A stretch of DNA of 64,000 nt from Pelagicoccus sp. SDUM812003. Its GTDB lineage: Bacteria > Verrucomicrobiota > Verrucomicrobiia > Opitutales > Opitutaceae. Positions 8,096 through 17,534 of the stretch are shown here, piece after piece; within the stretch, counting starts at the first letter, position 1; each line of letters begins with the position of its first letter. The stretch spans positions 248,001 to 312,000 of the forward strand of contig NZ_JARXHY010000004.1 of NCBI RefSeq assembly GCF_031127815.1, in the 5' to 3' direction. Position numbers and translations under genes: made by a program. Under the pieces are notes generated by a model that saw only the letters and a list, made by a program, of their open reading frames with translations, was not told where the DNA came from and searched no databases.

Positions 8096-8824
8096 ATGCA
8101 CGAAGACCCACTCAAAACCGTCTATCACGAGTCGATCGTCGATAATCCCGGGCATTTCAGCCAGCTGATCAATCACAACACCGCCTTGCTTTGCATCGAC
8201 CTGCAGTATCTGGACGCGGTGGAAGGCTATGGCGTCTTTCGCGATCCGGAGACCTCGGGCGTACCCAAGGAAGGGCGCGACTACTACTTCAGCCGCCTGC
8301 AAAACACGGTGCTTCCCAACGTGCGCAAGCTGCAGGAAGCCTTTCGCGAGAATCACCTGGAAGTAGCGCATACCCGGATACAAGCTTTGACTCGTGACGG
8401 ACGCGACCGCAGCGCTGGCCACAAGCGACTCAATCTGCTGGCGGCCCCCGGTTCGCAGGAAGCCAAGTTTGTGGAATCGGTGGCTCCCGCTGGAGACGAG
8501 GTGGTGGTGAACAAAACCGCGAGCGGGGTGTTCTCGTCCACAAATTTCAACTACGTTCTCGCGAACATGGGCATCAACGCCTTGTTTGTCTGCGGCGTCT
8601 ATACCAACGAGTGCGTGGAAACGACGGTGCGGGCGGCGAGCGATCTCGGGTTTTTCGTCACCATGATCGACGATGCCTGCGCCACCGTGACGCCCGAGCT
8701 GCATCAGGCCAGCATCGCCACGCTCAAGGACCGCTACGCCCGCGTGATCACAACCGAGGAAGCGTTGGAAGACATCGAGCGCTTCGTGCATGGTCAAAAC
8801 GTTTTCGAGCGTTCGCAGGGGTAG
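8096..8824 (+). CDS. Isochorismatase-superfamily cysteine hydrolase (amidase or carbamoyl amidase type)
   Basis: 242 residues from the ATG at 8096. An earlier in-frame ATG at 8021 would overlap the M20 gene and adds residues with no family match. The catalytic triad is D35 (LLCIDLQ), K140 (VVVNKTASGVF) and C173 (CGVYTNECVETT). The superfamily includes nicotinamidase, N-carbamoylsarcosine amidohydrolase and ureidoacrylate amidohydrolase (RutB), all of which release ammonia from amide or carbamoyl groups. As the last gene of the cluster it probably hydrolyses an amide or carbamate made or taken up by the pathway. The N-terminal 30 residues are polar and not part of the core fold. No strong ribosome binding site was found. 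Confidence 0.82.
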   Translation: MHEDPLKTVYHESIVDNPGHFSQLINHNTALLCIDLQYLDAVEGYGVFRDPETSGVPKEGRDYYFSRLQNTVLPNVRKLQEAFRENHLEVAHTRIQALTRDGRDRSAGHKRLNLLAAPGSQEAKFVESVAPAGDEVVVNKTASGVFSSTNFNYVLANMGINALFVCGVYTNECVETTVRAASDLGFFVTMIDDACATVTPELHQASIATLKDRYARVITTEEALEDIERFVHGQNVFERSQG

Positions 8825-8887
8825 TCGAAAAACGGGTACGGCGATTTTGGCTAGGTCGACTTGCCCGCTTTCGGCTCCGGAGAGATG

Positions 8888-10195
8888 CTAGTTGTCGCCC
8901 CATCCGCCCCATGGATCCTCATCCTGGGAGGGGAGCTGCGACTCCTTCGCTCTGGCCTCGATCCCCAGAATGGTCATGTCGTCCTGGGCGTCATCGCTGC
9001 GGCTAAACGCTGCCAAAGCGGCGTAGACCGCTTCGATGCTGTTTTCCAGCGAGAGACCTCGGGTCGCGGCGAGGGTTTCGCAAAAGCGCTGCATGCCGTA
9101 CTCCTCGTCACGATCGTTGACGGTTTCGAGGAATCCGTCGGTATAGGCGTAGAATCGGTCTCCGGGGCGAAGCTGCGCCTTGTGCGAACTGCGCTCCACT
9201 AGGTCGAGTAGGCCGACGGCGAAATCTCCGTTTTCCAGCAGCTCGTAGCTGCCATCCTTGCGCACGATGACTCCCGCAGGATGGGCCGCGTTGGCGTATT
9301 CGAGCTCCACCGATTCGGTGGACTCATCGTAGCGGGCGGTTGCGGAGATGGCGGTGAAGAAGCCGTTTGGAATCTGCCCGTAGAATTCCATATCGAGGTA
9401 GTTCAGAAAATAGCCAGGCAAGGCGCGGACTTCCTCGGGGGCTTCCTGGGAAATGTATTTCAGGAGGGCCATGAACAGAGCGGCGGTGACGCCATGACCG
9501 GTCAGGTCAGCTAGGAGCAGGGAGTAGGCGTCGCCATCCAGATTGCGAAAGCTCATGTAGTCGCCGCCGACCTTCTCCATGTAGCGGTAGCGAAACGCCA
9601 CGTCGAGAAAGGCGCAGGGCTCGGCTCGCTTTCCGAGGAGGAACTTCTGAATCTGTCGGGCTGAATCGAGATCGAACTCGATGGTCTTGTTTCGCTCTTC
9701 CAGTTCCTTCTCGTGAGCGAGGATCCTGCGTTCCGATTCGCGGTGTTCGGTCACGTCCAGATAGGTCACCAGAATGCCGGCGGGTTTCTGGTCGTGGCCT
9801 TGGAGGGGGATGCGGCTCACGATGAGGTTCGCCGATCTGCCATCGGGCAGGATCGCTTCGACTTCCCTATCGAGGGCCGGTTCGCCGGTGGCCAGGACTC
9901 GGGAGTCGTCGAGCTCGATCTGGCAGTTTAGCGGGCCGGAGAAAAGCGCTTCTTCGGCGCTGCCGACGGGGTGCTGGTCGCGCTCGCACGGTGGCAGGCC
10001 AAGCAGGGAGAGCAGACGTTTGTTGCAGCCGCGCACGCGTCGGCAGCGATCCTTCCACAACGAGGCGATGGGAAGGTCCCTATGCATGGCTTCGTAGTGC
10101 TGGGCGATGCTGGTAAGCGTGGGGGTTGAGTGAATCGCTTGCTCCACTCCTAAGAGATCGGTACCGATCGCCGACAGTTTGCTGGCGAGGCGCAT
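8888..10195 (-). CDS. PAS domain plus SpoIIE/RsbU-type PP2C phosphatase
   Basis: 435 residues from the start at 10195 (MRLASKLSAIG); an upstream in-frame ATG at 10300 adds an arginine-rich stretch that looks non-coding. Residues about 40-160 resemble a PAS sensor ending in VTYLDVTEHRESERRI. A short coiled linker follows (KELEERNKTIEFDLDSARQIQ). The C-terminal domain is a SpoIIE-type serine phosphatase, with metal-site motifs VGGDYMSF, ADLTGHG and YTDGFLE and the closing QDDMTILGIE. Such proteins usually dephosphorylate an anti-sigma-factor antagonist in a partner-switching cascade; no partner gene is visible nearby. It points away from the upstream cluster (63 bp between convergent stops) and lies divergent from an AraC regulator. 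Confidence 0.82.
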   Translation of the reverse strand: MRLASKLSAIGTDLLGVEQAIHSTPTLTSIAQHYEAMHRDLPIASLWKDRCRRVRGCNKRLLSLLGLPPCERDQHPVGSAEEALFSGPLNCQIELDDSRVLATGEPALDREVEAILPDGRSANLIVSRIPLQGHDQKPAGILVTYLDVTEHRESERRILAHEKELEERNKTIEFDLDSARQIQKFLLGKRAEPCAFLDVAFRYRYMEKVGGDYMSFRNLDGDAYSLLLADLTGHGVTAALFMALLKYISQEAPEEVRALPGYFLNYLDMEFYGQIPNGFFTAISATARYDESTESVELEYANAAHPAGVIVRKDGSYELLENGDFAVGLLDLVERSSHKAQLRPGDRFYAYTDGFLETVNDRDEEYGMQRFCETLAATRGLSLENSIEAVYAALAAFSRSDDAQDDMTILGIEARAKESQLPSQDEDPWGGWGDN

Positions 10196-10390
10196 TTTTA
10201 CACTACATTCGCTAGAGCCTGGCTCGGGCAGGCGGCGAATCGCTCCCCGGCGGAATGAGCTACCCCTCTCCGCCGATCTCGGCCGCAGGCGCGTTTTCAT
10301 CGTCGGCGATTGTCGGCGCGCCTCATCGACGCTTGCCAGTTGCCTTTTCGTTTGGCCGATGGTTGGATATCGCCACGTTTTACCCCTACC

Positions 10391-11395
10391 ATGAGCGAGC
10401 GAACCCAGCAGGCTGCCAAACCCGAACTGTTGATCGGAGGATTGCTAACGAGCAAGGACCGTGTCGAGATTTTGGAGACGCTAGAGAAACGTATTCACGA
10501 CGCCGAATACAACGCGTTGTCCCTTAAGATCCCGCGGGACGACGGACGGCTGCAGAAACGGCCTGGCATGCACTTTCATTTCAAGCCGGAAATCTTTATC
10601 CAGATCTCCGGTTTCACCGAATTCTCGGTGCCTGGCGAAGTGCTGACGGTCCGTCCGGGAGACGTGTGCATCATGCCCGCCGGGGTGCCGCATCAGGAAA
10701 CGATCTACTCGCAGAAGGGGGCTTCCTTTCGCAACCTCGTGGTCGGCTTCTACAGCAATGCCATTAGCGTGCACCTCGCCTTCGAGGTCGAACCGCACAA
10801 ACCCGAGATCGATGTCATCGCGTTCTACGACGCCCCGAACTTGGATGTGTTTCTCACCTTGGCGAACTCTTTGGTGAACAACTACCACAAGCGAAAACCC
10901 AGTCGGGATCGCATCGTCAAAGGCCTCTCCATCGCTTTGCTTTCGATGGTTAAATCCTTGGTGGAAACGGGTAGCGACGGACTCAATCAAGACATCGGCA
11001 AGGTGTTCCAGGTGAAGTGGCTGGTGCGCGAGCAGATCTCCAACGCGAAGCTCAACGTTAAGACCTTGGCGGACCGCTTGAAGTGCTCGCCCGACTACTT
11101 GTCGCATCTCTTCATCCAGCAGACGGGAGAGAAGTTGACCCACTATATCCAGCGTATCCGCATCGAGGGAGCGGCCTTGGCCTTGCAGACCACGCCGCTC
11201 TACGTCTCCGAGATCGCCTGGTCGAGCGGCTTTTCCGACCCGGCCTATTTCGCTCGGGTATTCAAGAAGTTCATGAACGTGACCCCGCAGGAATACCGGG
11301 CCCAGCGCGAGGAAAAACGCCGCCAGGAGGAAGCCGCCCCGAAAACGATCTACTACGATCGCGAGGACTACTCGGCAGGAACGCCGCATCGCTAG
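10391..11395 (+). CDS. AraC-family transcriptional regulator with N-terminal cupin domain
   Basis: 334 residues from ATG at 10391. The start at 10310 is less likely because it adds a stretch without family character. The N-terminal half has a cupin-type sensor (PGMHFHFKPEIFIQISG, then RPGDVCIMPAGVPHQE). The C-terminal 100 residues are a double helix-turn-helix (LNVKTLADRLKCSPDYLSHL and VSEIAWSSGFSDPAYFARVF) followed by NVTPQEYR, the standard AraC signature. A charged tail follows. It is divergent from the phosphatase gene and convergent with the maltodextrin locus. It could regulate either that locus or the ureide-like cluster; the sequence does not decide. Confidence 0.88.
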   Translation: MSERTQQAAKPELLIGGLLTSKDRVEILETLEKRIHDAEYNALSLKIPRDDGRLQKRPGMHFHFKPEIFIQISGFTEFSVPGEVLTVRPGDVCIMPAGVPHQETIYSQKGASFRNLVVGFYSNAISVHLAFEVEPHKPEIDVIAFYDAPNLDVFLTLANSLVNNYHKRKPSRDRIVKGLSIALLSMVKSLVETGSDGLNQDIGKVFQVKWLVREQISNAKLNVKTLADRLKCSPDYLSHLFIQQTGEKLTHYIQRIRIEGAALALQTTPLYVSEIAWSSGFSDPAYFARVFKKFMNVTPQEYRAQREEKRRQEEAAPKTIYYDREDYSAGTPHR

Positions 11396-11433
11396 GTTGA
11401 GACGATCCGCTCGCAGATCTCCAAATGTGGCAG

Positions 11434-11455
11434 GGTCCTGGCGCCGTCCCGGACC
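11434..11455 (-). repeat. REP-like palindrome, copy a
   Basis: A 22-nt palindrome with 8-base arms (GGTCCTGG / CCCGGACC, one mismatch) and the 6-nt spacer CGCCGT. It matches the palindrome at 18039-18060 in 21 of 22 positions when that copy is reverse-complemented. It lies between the convergent AraC and MFS genes and may also act as a bidirectional transcription stop, although no T-run follows. Confidence 0.6.
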
Positions 11456-11568
11456 TGAAGCGGCCATCACGTTCGTATCCCGCCTCCGTATCTCAATAGC
11501 TGGGTCTTTCCGCCAGCGCGAGGCGTGACGCGACGGTCACGCCCAACCTCTTCTTGCGAAAAGCCGCA

Positions 11569-12927
11569 CTAGCGGTTCTCTTCCACGAAACGTAGTGAGA
11601 AAGCCGCTACAAGAAAGGCGATGCCGCCAGCGACGACGGCCAATGACGCGTCGTTCGCGAGGAGATGCTTGACGATGGGACCTAAGCCCAGCGAAGCCAC
11701 GATCTGTGGGATGACGATGAAGAAGTTGAATACGCCCATGTAGAAACCCATCTTTGTCCCGGGAATCACGTTGGACAGCATGGCGTAGGGCATAGAGAGT
11801 ATGGATGCCCAGGCGATGCCCACACCGACCATGGAGACGAGAAGCAACTCTGGCGACGATATGAAGTTTGTGGATACAAGCCCAACTGCTCCGAGAGTCA
11901 GGCAAACCGTGTGGATCCCTTTAGCGGAGAAGCGTTTGGTGAGGGCGATGAGGGCGAAGGAGAAGAGGAAGGCGATGAAGTTGTAGGCGCTCAAGCAGAC
12001 GCCTGCCCACTCGACGCCCTTCTGGTAATCGGCATCTCCCACCACGCCGCCAAAGAGTCGCGTGGCCACCGCGGGCGTGAAGTACAGCCACAGGCAGAAC
12101 AGGCCAAGCCAGGTGAAGAACTGGGCCACGGAAAGCTGCTTCATGGCCTTGGGCATGCTGAAGATGCCTTGGAAGATTTCGGAAAACATGTGACCGACGC
12201 CGGCGGACTTTCGTTTTTCCTCCTCGAACGCCTCAAGGTCCGCGGGTGGCTTCTCCTTGGTGGTCAGCACCGTGTAGAGCACCGCCACGAAGAAGATCAC
12301 CGACCCGATGTAGAAGGAGAGCTTCACCGAAAGCGGGATGGCGCTGCCTTCAGCCGCTCCACTCGCTAGCCCGAACACGTTGGTGAAGAGCCATGGCAGC
12401 GAGGACGCGGCGACCGCTCCCAGTCCGATGAGCAGCGACTGCATGGCGAAGCCGGTCTTGCGCTGGTCTTCGGGCAGCAAATCGCCAACGAAAGCGCGAA
12501 AGGGTTCCATGGATACGTTGACCGAAGCGTCGAGGATCCAGAGCAAGCCCGCCGCCATCCAGAGCGATGACGAGTTTGGCATGGCGATGAGGGCTAGACT
12601 GGCTAGTACGGCTCCGACGAGAAAGTAGGGGCGGCGACGTCCCAATCGCGTCCAGGTACGGTCGCTCTTGTATCCGATAATTGGTTGCACCAGCAATCCC
12701 GTTATGGGGGCGGCCAGCCAAAGCAGGGGGATCTCGCTCTCCTCGGCCCCGAGGTATTGATAGATGGCGGACATGTTCGCCATCTGCAGCCCCCAGCCGA
12801 ACTGGATGCCGAGAAAGCCAAAGCTCATATTCCAGATCTGCCAAAACGAAAGACGCTGTGATTCCATGGAGGCGGGGTTGTTTGTCCAGGGTGGGGGCGT
12901 TGAAGGAGAGTCGATAGCGCTTTTCAT
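11569..12927 (-). CDS. MFS sugar transporter, maltose/sucrose porter type
   Basis: 452 residues from the start at 12927, 8 bp after the malQ stop. Twelve membrane segments are expected. The stretch [20 protein letters not shown], then [14 protein letters not shown], is the hallmark loop of the glycoside porters related to SLC45 and plant sucrose carriers, several of which take up maltose or maltodextrins in Bacteroidetes and Verrucomicrobia. In this locus it would carry maltose or maltooligosaccharides across the inner membrane after periplasmic cleavage by the two GH13 enzymes, feeding MalQ. An upstream in-frame ATG at 13272 lies inside malQ and is rejected. A second ATG at residue 21 (MESQRLSFW) is possible as the true start. 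Confidence 0.85.
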   Translation of the reverse strand: MKSAIDSPSTPPPWTNNPASMESQRLSFWQIWNMSFGFLGIQFGWGLQMANMSAIYQYLGAEESEIPLLWLAAPITGLLVQPIIGYKSDRTWTRLGRRRPYFLVGAVLASLALIAMPNSSSLWMAAGLLWILDASVNVSMEPFRAFVGDLLPEDQRKTGFAMQSLLIGLGAVAASSLPWLFTNVFGLASGAAEGSAIPLSVKLSFYIGSVIFFVAVLYTVLTTKEKPPADLEAFEEEKRKSAGVGHMFSEIFQGIFSMPKAMKQLSVAQFFTWLGLFCLWLYFTPAVATRLFGGVVGDADYQKGVEWAGVCLSAYNFIAFLFSFALIALTKRFSAKGIHTVCLTLGAVGLVSTNFISSPELLLVSMVGVGIAWASILSMPYAMLSNVIPGTKMGFYMGVFNFFIVIPQIVASLGLGPIVKHLLANDASLAVVAGGIAFLVAAFSLRFVEENR

Positions 12928-12935
12928 AGGAAAAC

Positions 12936-14576
12936 TCAAACGGCGGGTTGAACGGGAGCTTGGGGGGTGGTTTTGCGAGCTTTGCGAGGCGACATTTTTG
13001 GAGGGATGACCGACGAGCGGGGCGGGGCGCTGAAGTCGCGCTGCGCCGTGTCGTCGATGCGATGGTAGCGTCGGTGACGTTTTTGGTACGCAGGCGCGTG
13101 CACGCGCATCAGCTCGTCTAGTTGGGTCCGATCCAAGCGCCACTGCCAGTTGCCCGTGGTGGTGCCGGGTCGGTTCATTCGCGATTCGGATCCGAGTCCT
13201 AGGATGTCTTGAAGGGGCAGCACCACGAGACGGGCCACCGAACCGTAGGCGGCGTCGATAAGGCGGTCGCAACGCGGGTGTTCGTGCAGATCATAGTAGT
13301 CGAAAACGCTTCGACGCGTTTCGCCCTCCAAGTTGTCGATCCAGCCCTGCGTCGTATCATTGTCGTGGGTACCGGTGTAGACGACTTGATTGAAGGAAAA
13401 GAAGTGGGGCAGATTTACGTTGTTGTCATCGTGGCCGAATCCGAACTGCATGATCTTCATGCCTGGGTATCCGGTGGCTTCTCTGAGCTTGAAGACGCGA
13501 CGATTGATGTAGCCCAAATCTTCGGCGATGTACTTGCCGCCTGGAAGCGCGTCCTCGATGGCCTGGAAGAACTCAAGGGAAGGGCCGTCCTGCCAATGTC
13601 CCCGGGACGCGTCCATGGCGTCGGCGGGCACCACCCAATAGTCTTCGAAGCCGCGGAAGTGGTCGAAGCGCAGCACGTCGAACAGCGTCAAGCTCGCTCG
13701 AATGCGATCGATCCACCAGCGGTAGCCGGTGCGAGCGAGGTGTTCCCAGTCGTAGAGCGGATTGCCCCAGCGCTGGCCGGTGGAGGAAAAGTAGTCGGGA
13801 GGAACGCCGGCCACGGAGTCCAGGCGTCCGTCCTTGTCCATGAGAAAGTTTCTTCTTCTGCTCCAGGTGTCGGCGCTGTCCAGTGCCACGTAGATAGGCA
13901 TGTCGCCGATGATTTCGACGCCTCGCTGATTGGCGTAGCGTTTCAGGCGCCCCCATTGGCTGAAGAAGAGGTATTGGTAGAAGGTGTGGCGGGACTTCTC
14001 GATCCGGTCCCATTCCGTGGCGAGCTGTTCGGCGGCGGCGCTGGGACTGCGGAACTGGTGCGGCCACTCCGTCCAGGACTTGTGATCGAAACGGTTCTTG
14101 AAGGCCATGAACGTCGTGTAATCGTCGATCCAATACACGTTTCTCTCGATGAATTCGCTGAAGGATTCGCTGTCCGGCAAGCGGAAGCTTCGCGAGTCGA
14201 AGCGATCGTGGGCTCGGGCCAGCGTATCCCAGATGCGATGGTAGAGGGCGCCGTAGTCGACCTTCGACGTGGGCAGCGTCTTGTGAGGGAGGATTTCCTC
14301 CGCTTTGAGCAAGCCGACTTCCACTAGCTCCTCTAGGTCGATGAAGTAGGGGTTGCCGGCGAAGGCTGAAAAGGACTGGTAGGGGGAGTCGCCGTAACCT
14401 GTCGGCCCGAGGGGACAGACCTGCCAGTAGGAGAATCCCGCTCGAGCGAGGAAGTCGACGAAGCGGCGGGCGTCTTTGCCCATGTTGCCGATCCCGCTTG
14501 AGCTGGGGAGGCTGCTGACATGGGCGAGAACTCCGGCTTTGCGTGAGTCGAGCCAGCTGGATGATGAACTGCTCAT
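12936..14576 (-). CDS. malQ: 4-alpha-glucanotransferase (amylomaltase, GH77)
   Basis: 546 residues. N-terminal VLAHVSSLPSSSGIGNMG and YWQVCPLGPTGYGDSPYQS are typical of MalQ. The catalytic residues are D305 (VLRFDHFRG), E352 (AEDLG) and D405 (THDNDTTQGW). The enzyme transfers glucan chains between maltooligosaccharides in the cytoplasm, releasing glucose. The core ends near residue 500. The last 45 residues are a basic, proline-rich tail not usual for the family, probably non-catalytic. It is co-transcribed with the MFS porter (8 bp gap) and lies 186 bp downstream of the TonB receptor on the same strand. Confidence 0.93.
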   Translation of the reverse strand: MSSSSSSWLDSRKAGVLAHVSSLPSSSGIGNMGKDARRFVDFLARAGFSYWQVCPLGPTGYGDSPYQSFSAFAGNPYFIDLEELVEVGLLKAEEILPHKTLPTSKVDYGALYHRIWDTLARAHDRFDSRSFRLPDSESFSEFIERNVYWIDDYTTFMAFKNRFDHKSWTEWPHQFRSPSAAAEQLATEWDRIEKSRHTFYQYLFFSQWGRLKRYANQRGVEIIGDMPIYVALDSADTWSRRRNFLMDKDGRLDSVAGVPPDYFSSTGQRWGNPLYDWEHLARTGYRWWIDRIRASLTLFDVLRFDHFRGFEDYWVVPADAMDASRGHWQDGPSLEFFQAIEDALPGGKYIAEDLGYINRRVFKLREATGYPGMKIMQFGFGHDDNNVNLPHFFSFNQVVYTGTHDNDTTQGWIDNLEGETRRSVFDYYDLHEHPRCDRLIDAAYGSVARLVVLPLQDILGLGSESRMNRPGTTTGNWQWRLDRTQLDELMRVHAPAYQKRHRRYHRIDDTAQRDFSAPPRSSVIPPKMSPRKARKTTPQAPVQPAV

Positions 14577-14663
14577 AAGGATTCTTGGGAAAGGAGCTTC
14601 CTTGTGTGTCGAAAATTTGGATACTTCTCCAGCCCTTGTTTGACTCGGCTGGTCTGGGAAAGG

Positions 14664-14693
14664 GAGCGCCGCCCGTTTGCGAGAGCGGCGCTC
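14664..14693. repeat. GC-rich hairpin between receptor and malQ
   Basis: Nine-base perfect arms GAGCGCCGC (14664-14672) and GCGGCGCTC (14685-14693) with a 12-nt loop. With the palindrome at 14721 it sits in the 186-bp gap between the TonB receptor and malQ. It could attenuate read-through or stabilise the 3' end of the receptor transcript. No T-run follows on the - strand. Confidence 0.45.
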
Positions 14694-14720
14694 GGCGAGT
14701 GGTTGCGAAGGCTCGGGAGA

Positions 14721-14748
14721 GGCGTGGCGTATCTGCCACGCCCGACCT
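14721..14748 (-). repeat. REP-like palindrome, copy b
   Basis: Perfect 8-base arms GGCGTGGC (14721-14728) and GCCACGCC (14735-14742), spacer GTATCT. Read on the - strand it begins AGGTCGGGCGTGGC, fitting the AGGTNGGGCGNG start shared by the other copies in this window. It lies 14 bp beyond the stop of the TonB receptor gene. Confidence 0.55.
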
Positions 14749-14762
14749 GTCGACTCTTCGAT

Positions 14763-17534
14763 CTAGAACTTGTAGGCGACTCCTACCGAGTACTGGGCGC
14801 CCCAGCTTTGGTAATCTTGCACCAGGCGGTCGTCCTGGTCGCCTTGGGTGGCGAAGAGCGGCTCGTCGGTGAGGTTGTATCCCTGAAGGATGAGGCTCAT
14901 GCCTTCGAGGGCTCCGCTTTGGAAGGCGTAGCTGACTTGGGCGTCGACCACCGTTTCCGGCTGCAGGCTGCGGAAGGTTTCTCCGCGAGGTCCGAAGGTC
15001 GAGATGTCGCCGCGGTACTCGGAGCGGTAGCGAGCGCTGAGGCGGGCGGAGAAGCCGCGCTGGTTTTCGTAGTACACGGTACCGTTAACGACTTGCTCGG
15101 AGAGTCCGGGAATCGGCTGGGATGGGTTGCCCGGGTCGGGCTGAATGGAGCTTTCTGTGAGCGATCCACTGAGCGTCATGCCGAAGCCGCGCAGGCTCTC
15201 GGAGAGTTTTTCGCCTGGAAGAGAAAGGGCCAGCTCCAAGCCGCGCAGGCTGCCGCCGCTACCGTTTTGCGGAACGGTGTTGTAGCCTTGGTAGATCGCC
15301 GGGGTGACATCCGAAGCTCCGGTGGAGTAGCCGGTGAAGTCCCAAAGAATTGGCTCGTCGAAGGTGTAGCTGACGAGGTCCTTGTAGAAGCCGTTGATGG
15401 CCCAGTATCCCATTCCGTCCTGGAAGTACCTTTCGTAGGTCAGATCGATGGAGTTGGAGCGCCAGGGCTCGAGCTTCGGATTGCCGCCATTGGCTTTCCA
15501 TGGGCTGTTCGTGGGATCGGTGGAGTTGGCTAGGCTTGGATTGAACTCGTAGGTGGAGCCGGCACGCATGTCGCGCATCTCCTGGCGGGCCAGCTGGCGG
15601 GCTACGCTGAAGCGCACTGTGCTGCGCTCGCCCACCGCGAAGTTCAGGCTGAGGCTGGGCACGAAGTCGGTGTAGTCGTGGGAGTCGGTCACGTTGAAGG
15701 TGGTGACGCCGTTGGTGGCGAGTCCGCTGGACTCCTGCTCGGACTGAATGACCTGAGCCCCGAGGAAACCGGTCACTGGCACGTCGCCCCAGCTGGTGGA
15801 GATGCCCATTTGCACGAATCCGGTGGTGATGTCTTCCTGGATCTCCCAGTTCTCGGAGACGTAGGCGGGGTTGTCGTTGGGGATCTCGTCGTAGTAGCCG
15901 CTCTCGTAGAGGGCCCGAGCGTCGTAGCTGGGCATGCCTTCGATGCCGATGAAACTGAGGCTGGTGGTGCCGATGATCTCAGGCAGCGGGGCGCTGGTGG
16001 CGCCGTTTGGCAAGGCGAGGAAGAATCCTTCGGTGCCGTCCGGGCCGGCCTCGATCTCCCACTTGTTGCGGGTGGTGTAGGCCACGCCGCCTTCGAAGCT
16101 GCTGAAGATGCCGCGGTCGATGTTCTTTCCGACTGACAGCTTCAGTTGGTCGAGCGAGTCCTTCGCTTCCGGTCCCTTGAAGAAGCCGACCTGGCCGCCT
16201 TCTACCGCTCCGGAACCCCATCCCTGGGGACTGGCGAGCATGATCTGGCTGGCGTCGGTGTAGTCGAGCGTAGGAGTGAAAACGGCGCCGGCGCCGCCTT
16301 TGAGCGAGAAGCGCATGATGTCCTCGGTGCCGTTCTGGTTGCTGGCGAAGCCGGAGTAGGTCTCCAGCACGTTGTCCTTGCGCTCGACCTGGGAGGTGCT
16401 GAGGTCGGCGGTGAAGAGCCAGTTTTCGCGCGACTCGTCGCCAAGCTTGATGTTCCAGCCCGCGTTGAAGACTTCCGCGTCGCGCCAGACGATGTCGTTG
16501 CGCATGACGCCGTAAACGTTGCTGTATACGCCTTCGGTGACGAGTCCGTCCTCGACCACTTCCGAGCCATCGACGAACTCGGCGGAGCTCCAGGCAAGCG
16601 GGATTTCGATGCCGCGCAGGTACTGCGTTTCGGAAAACTCCGAGTAGAAGAGGTCGATCTTGGAGTGAAAGCTATCGGATGGACGGTTTTCCAAGACGCC
16701 GAGAAAGCTCTCGCGGTCCAGGGTGCTGGAGCGCACGAAGGGCTTGGCCCCGCCTAGGATGTAGACGTCTCCGTATTGCTCGGTTTCAGCGATAGGATAG
16801 CCCCAGGCATTCCATTGCTCTCCCTGTCCGGGTTGGTCGGTCTTCACGTACCCGAAGGCGATGCCGGTCTTGCCCTCCTGGTCGAGCTGGTCGATGTAGT
16901 TGAGGGAGTAGCGGATGCCAGCGTCGTCGGCCTCCGGATTCAGTTTTCCGAGGTCGGACCATTCGTAGAATAGGTTGGCGGCGACGGTGCGCTTGCCGTG
17001 CTTGAGCGGGCTGACGGTGGCCATGTCGATAGTGCCGGCCAGACCTTGGCCGATGACAGTGGCGTCGGCGGTCTTGTAGACGACCACGCCATTTAGTAGC
17101 TCCGCGGGGTATTGGTCGAACTCTACGGAGCGATCGCTGCTGGTGCTGACCTGCTGACGACCGTTCAACAAAGCGGTGCTGAAGTCGCCAGTGAGGCCGC
17201 GGATGACAATGCCCTGAGCTCGGCTGTTGACGCGCTGGCTGGTGAGGCCCGGGAGACGGGCGAGGCTTTCGGCGATGGAGGTGTCAGGCAGCTTGCCGAT
17301 GTCCTCCGCGGAAATGGCTTCCACAATGACGGGTTTGTAGCGCTTCACTTGCGTCGCTGCGGCGAGGCTGCCAGCGTAGCCGCCAGTGACCTCGAATGCG
17401 TCGAGCTCGAAAACGTCGTCGGCTTTGGATTGGGCGAAGAGCGTTGGTGAAAAAGCGAGGCCAATGGCGCTGAGAACGGCCGCGCTTCGCGTAACAGCTA
17501 GGGGTGTCTTGGATGACGCGAATCTAGTGTGCAT
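14763..17534 (-). CDS. TonB-dependent receptor, probable maltodextrin uptake
   Basis: 923 residues from the start at 17534; the in-frame ATG at 17711 adds 59 residues without a signal peptide. A signal peptide ends near LAFSPTLFAQS, followed by VFELDAFEVTGG (TonB-box-like region), then the plug domain (IGKLPDTSIAESLARLPGLT, SRAQGIVIRGL). A long 22-stranded-type barrel follows, ending in an aromatic residue (GVAYKF). Such receptors import oligosaccharides across the outer membrane. No SusD partner lies next to it. Placement with malQ, a SusA-like neopullulanase and an alpha-amylase points to starch oligosaccharides (inference). The 34-nt element at 17722-17755 lies 187 bp upstream of the ATG. 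Confidence 0.9.
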   Translation of the reverse strand: MHTRFASSKTPLAVTRSAAVLSAIGLAFSPTLFAQSKADDVFELDAFEVTGGYAGSLAAATQVKRYKPVIVEAISAEDIGKLPDTSIAESLARLPGLTSQRVNSRAQGIVIRGLTGDFSTALLNGRQQVSTSSDRSVEFDQYPAELLNGVVVYKTADATVIGQGLAGTIDMATVSPLKHGKRTVAANLFYEWSDLGKLNPEADDAGIRYSLNYIDQLDQEGKTGIAFGYVKTDQPGQGEQWNAWGYPIAETEQYGDVYILGGAKPFVRSSTLDRESFLGVLENRPSDSFHSKIDLFYSEFSETQYLRGIEIPLAWSSAEFVDGSEVVEDGLVTEGVYSNVYGVMRNDIVWRDAEVFNAGWNIKLGDESRENWLFTADLSTSQVERKDNVLETYSGFASNQNGTEDIMRFSLKGGAGAVFTPTLDYTDASQIMLASPQGWGSGAVEGGQVGFFKGPEAKDSLDQLKLSVGKNIDRGIFSSFEGGVAYTTRNKWEIEAGPDGTEGFFLALPNGATSAPLPEIIGTTSLSFIGIEGMPSYDARALYESGYYDEIPNDNPAYVSENWEIQEDITTGFVQMGISTSWGDVPVTGFLGAQVIQSEQESSGLATNGVTTFNVTDSHDYTDFVPSLSLNFAVGERSTVRFSVARQLARQEMRDMRAGSTYEFNPSLANSTDPTNSPWKANGGNPKLEPWRSNSIDLTYERYFQDGMGYWAINGFYKDLVSYTFDEPILWDFTGYSTGASDVTPAIYQGYNTVPQNGSGGSLRGLELALSLPGEKLSESLRGFGMTLSGSLTESSIQPDPGNPSQPIPGLSEQVVNGTVYYENQRGFSARLSARYRSEYRGDISTFGPRGETFRSLQPETVVDAQVSYAFQSGALEGMSLILQGYNLTDEPLFATQGDQDDRLVQDYQSWGAQYSVGVAYKF

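Noticed and set aside
13209-14327. 372-codon + strand frame opposite malQ
   Set aside because: malQ catalytic motifs are on the - strand. The + frame looks like antisense composition only.
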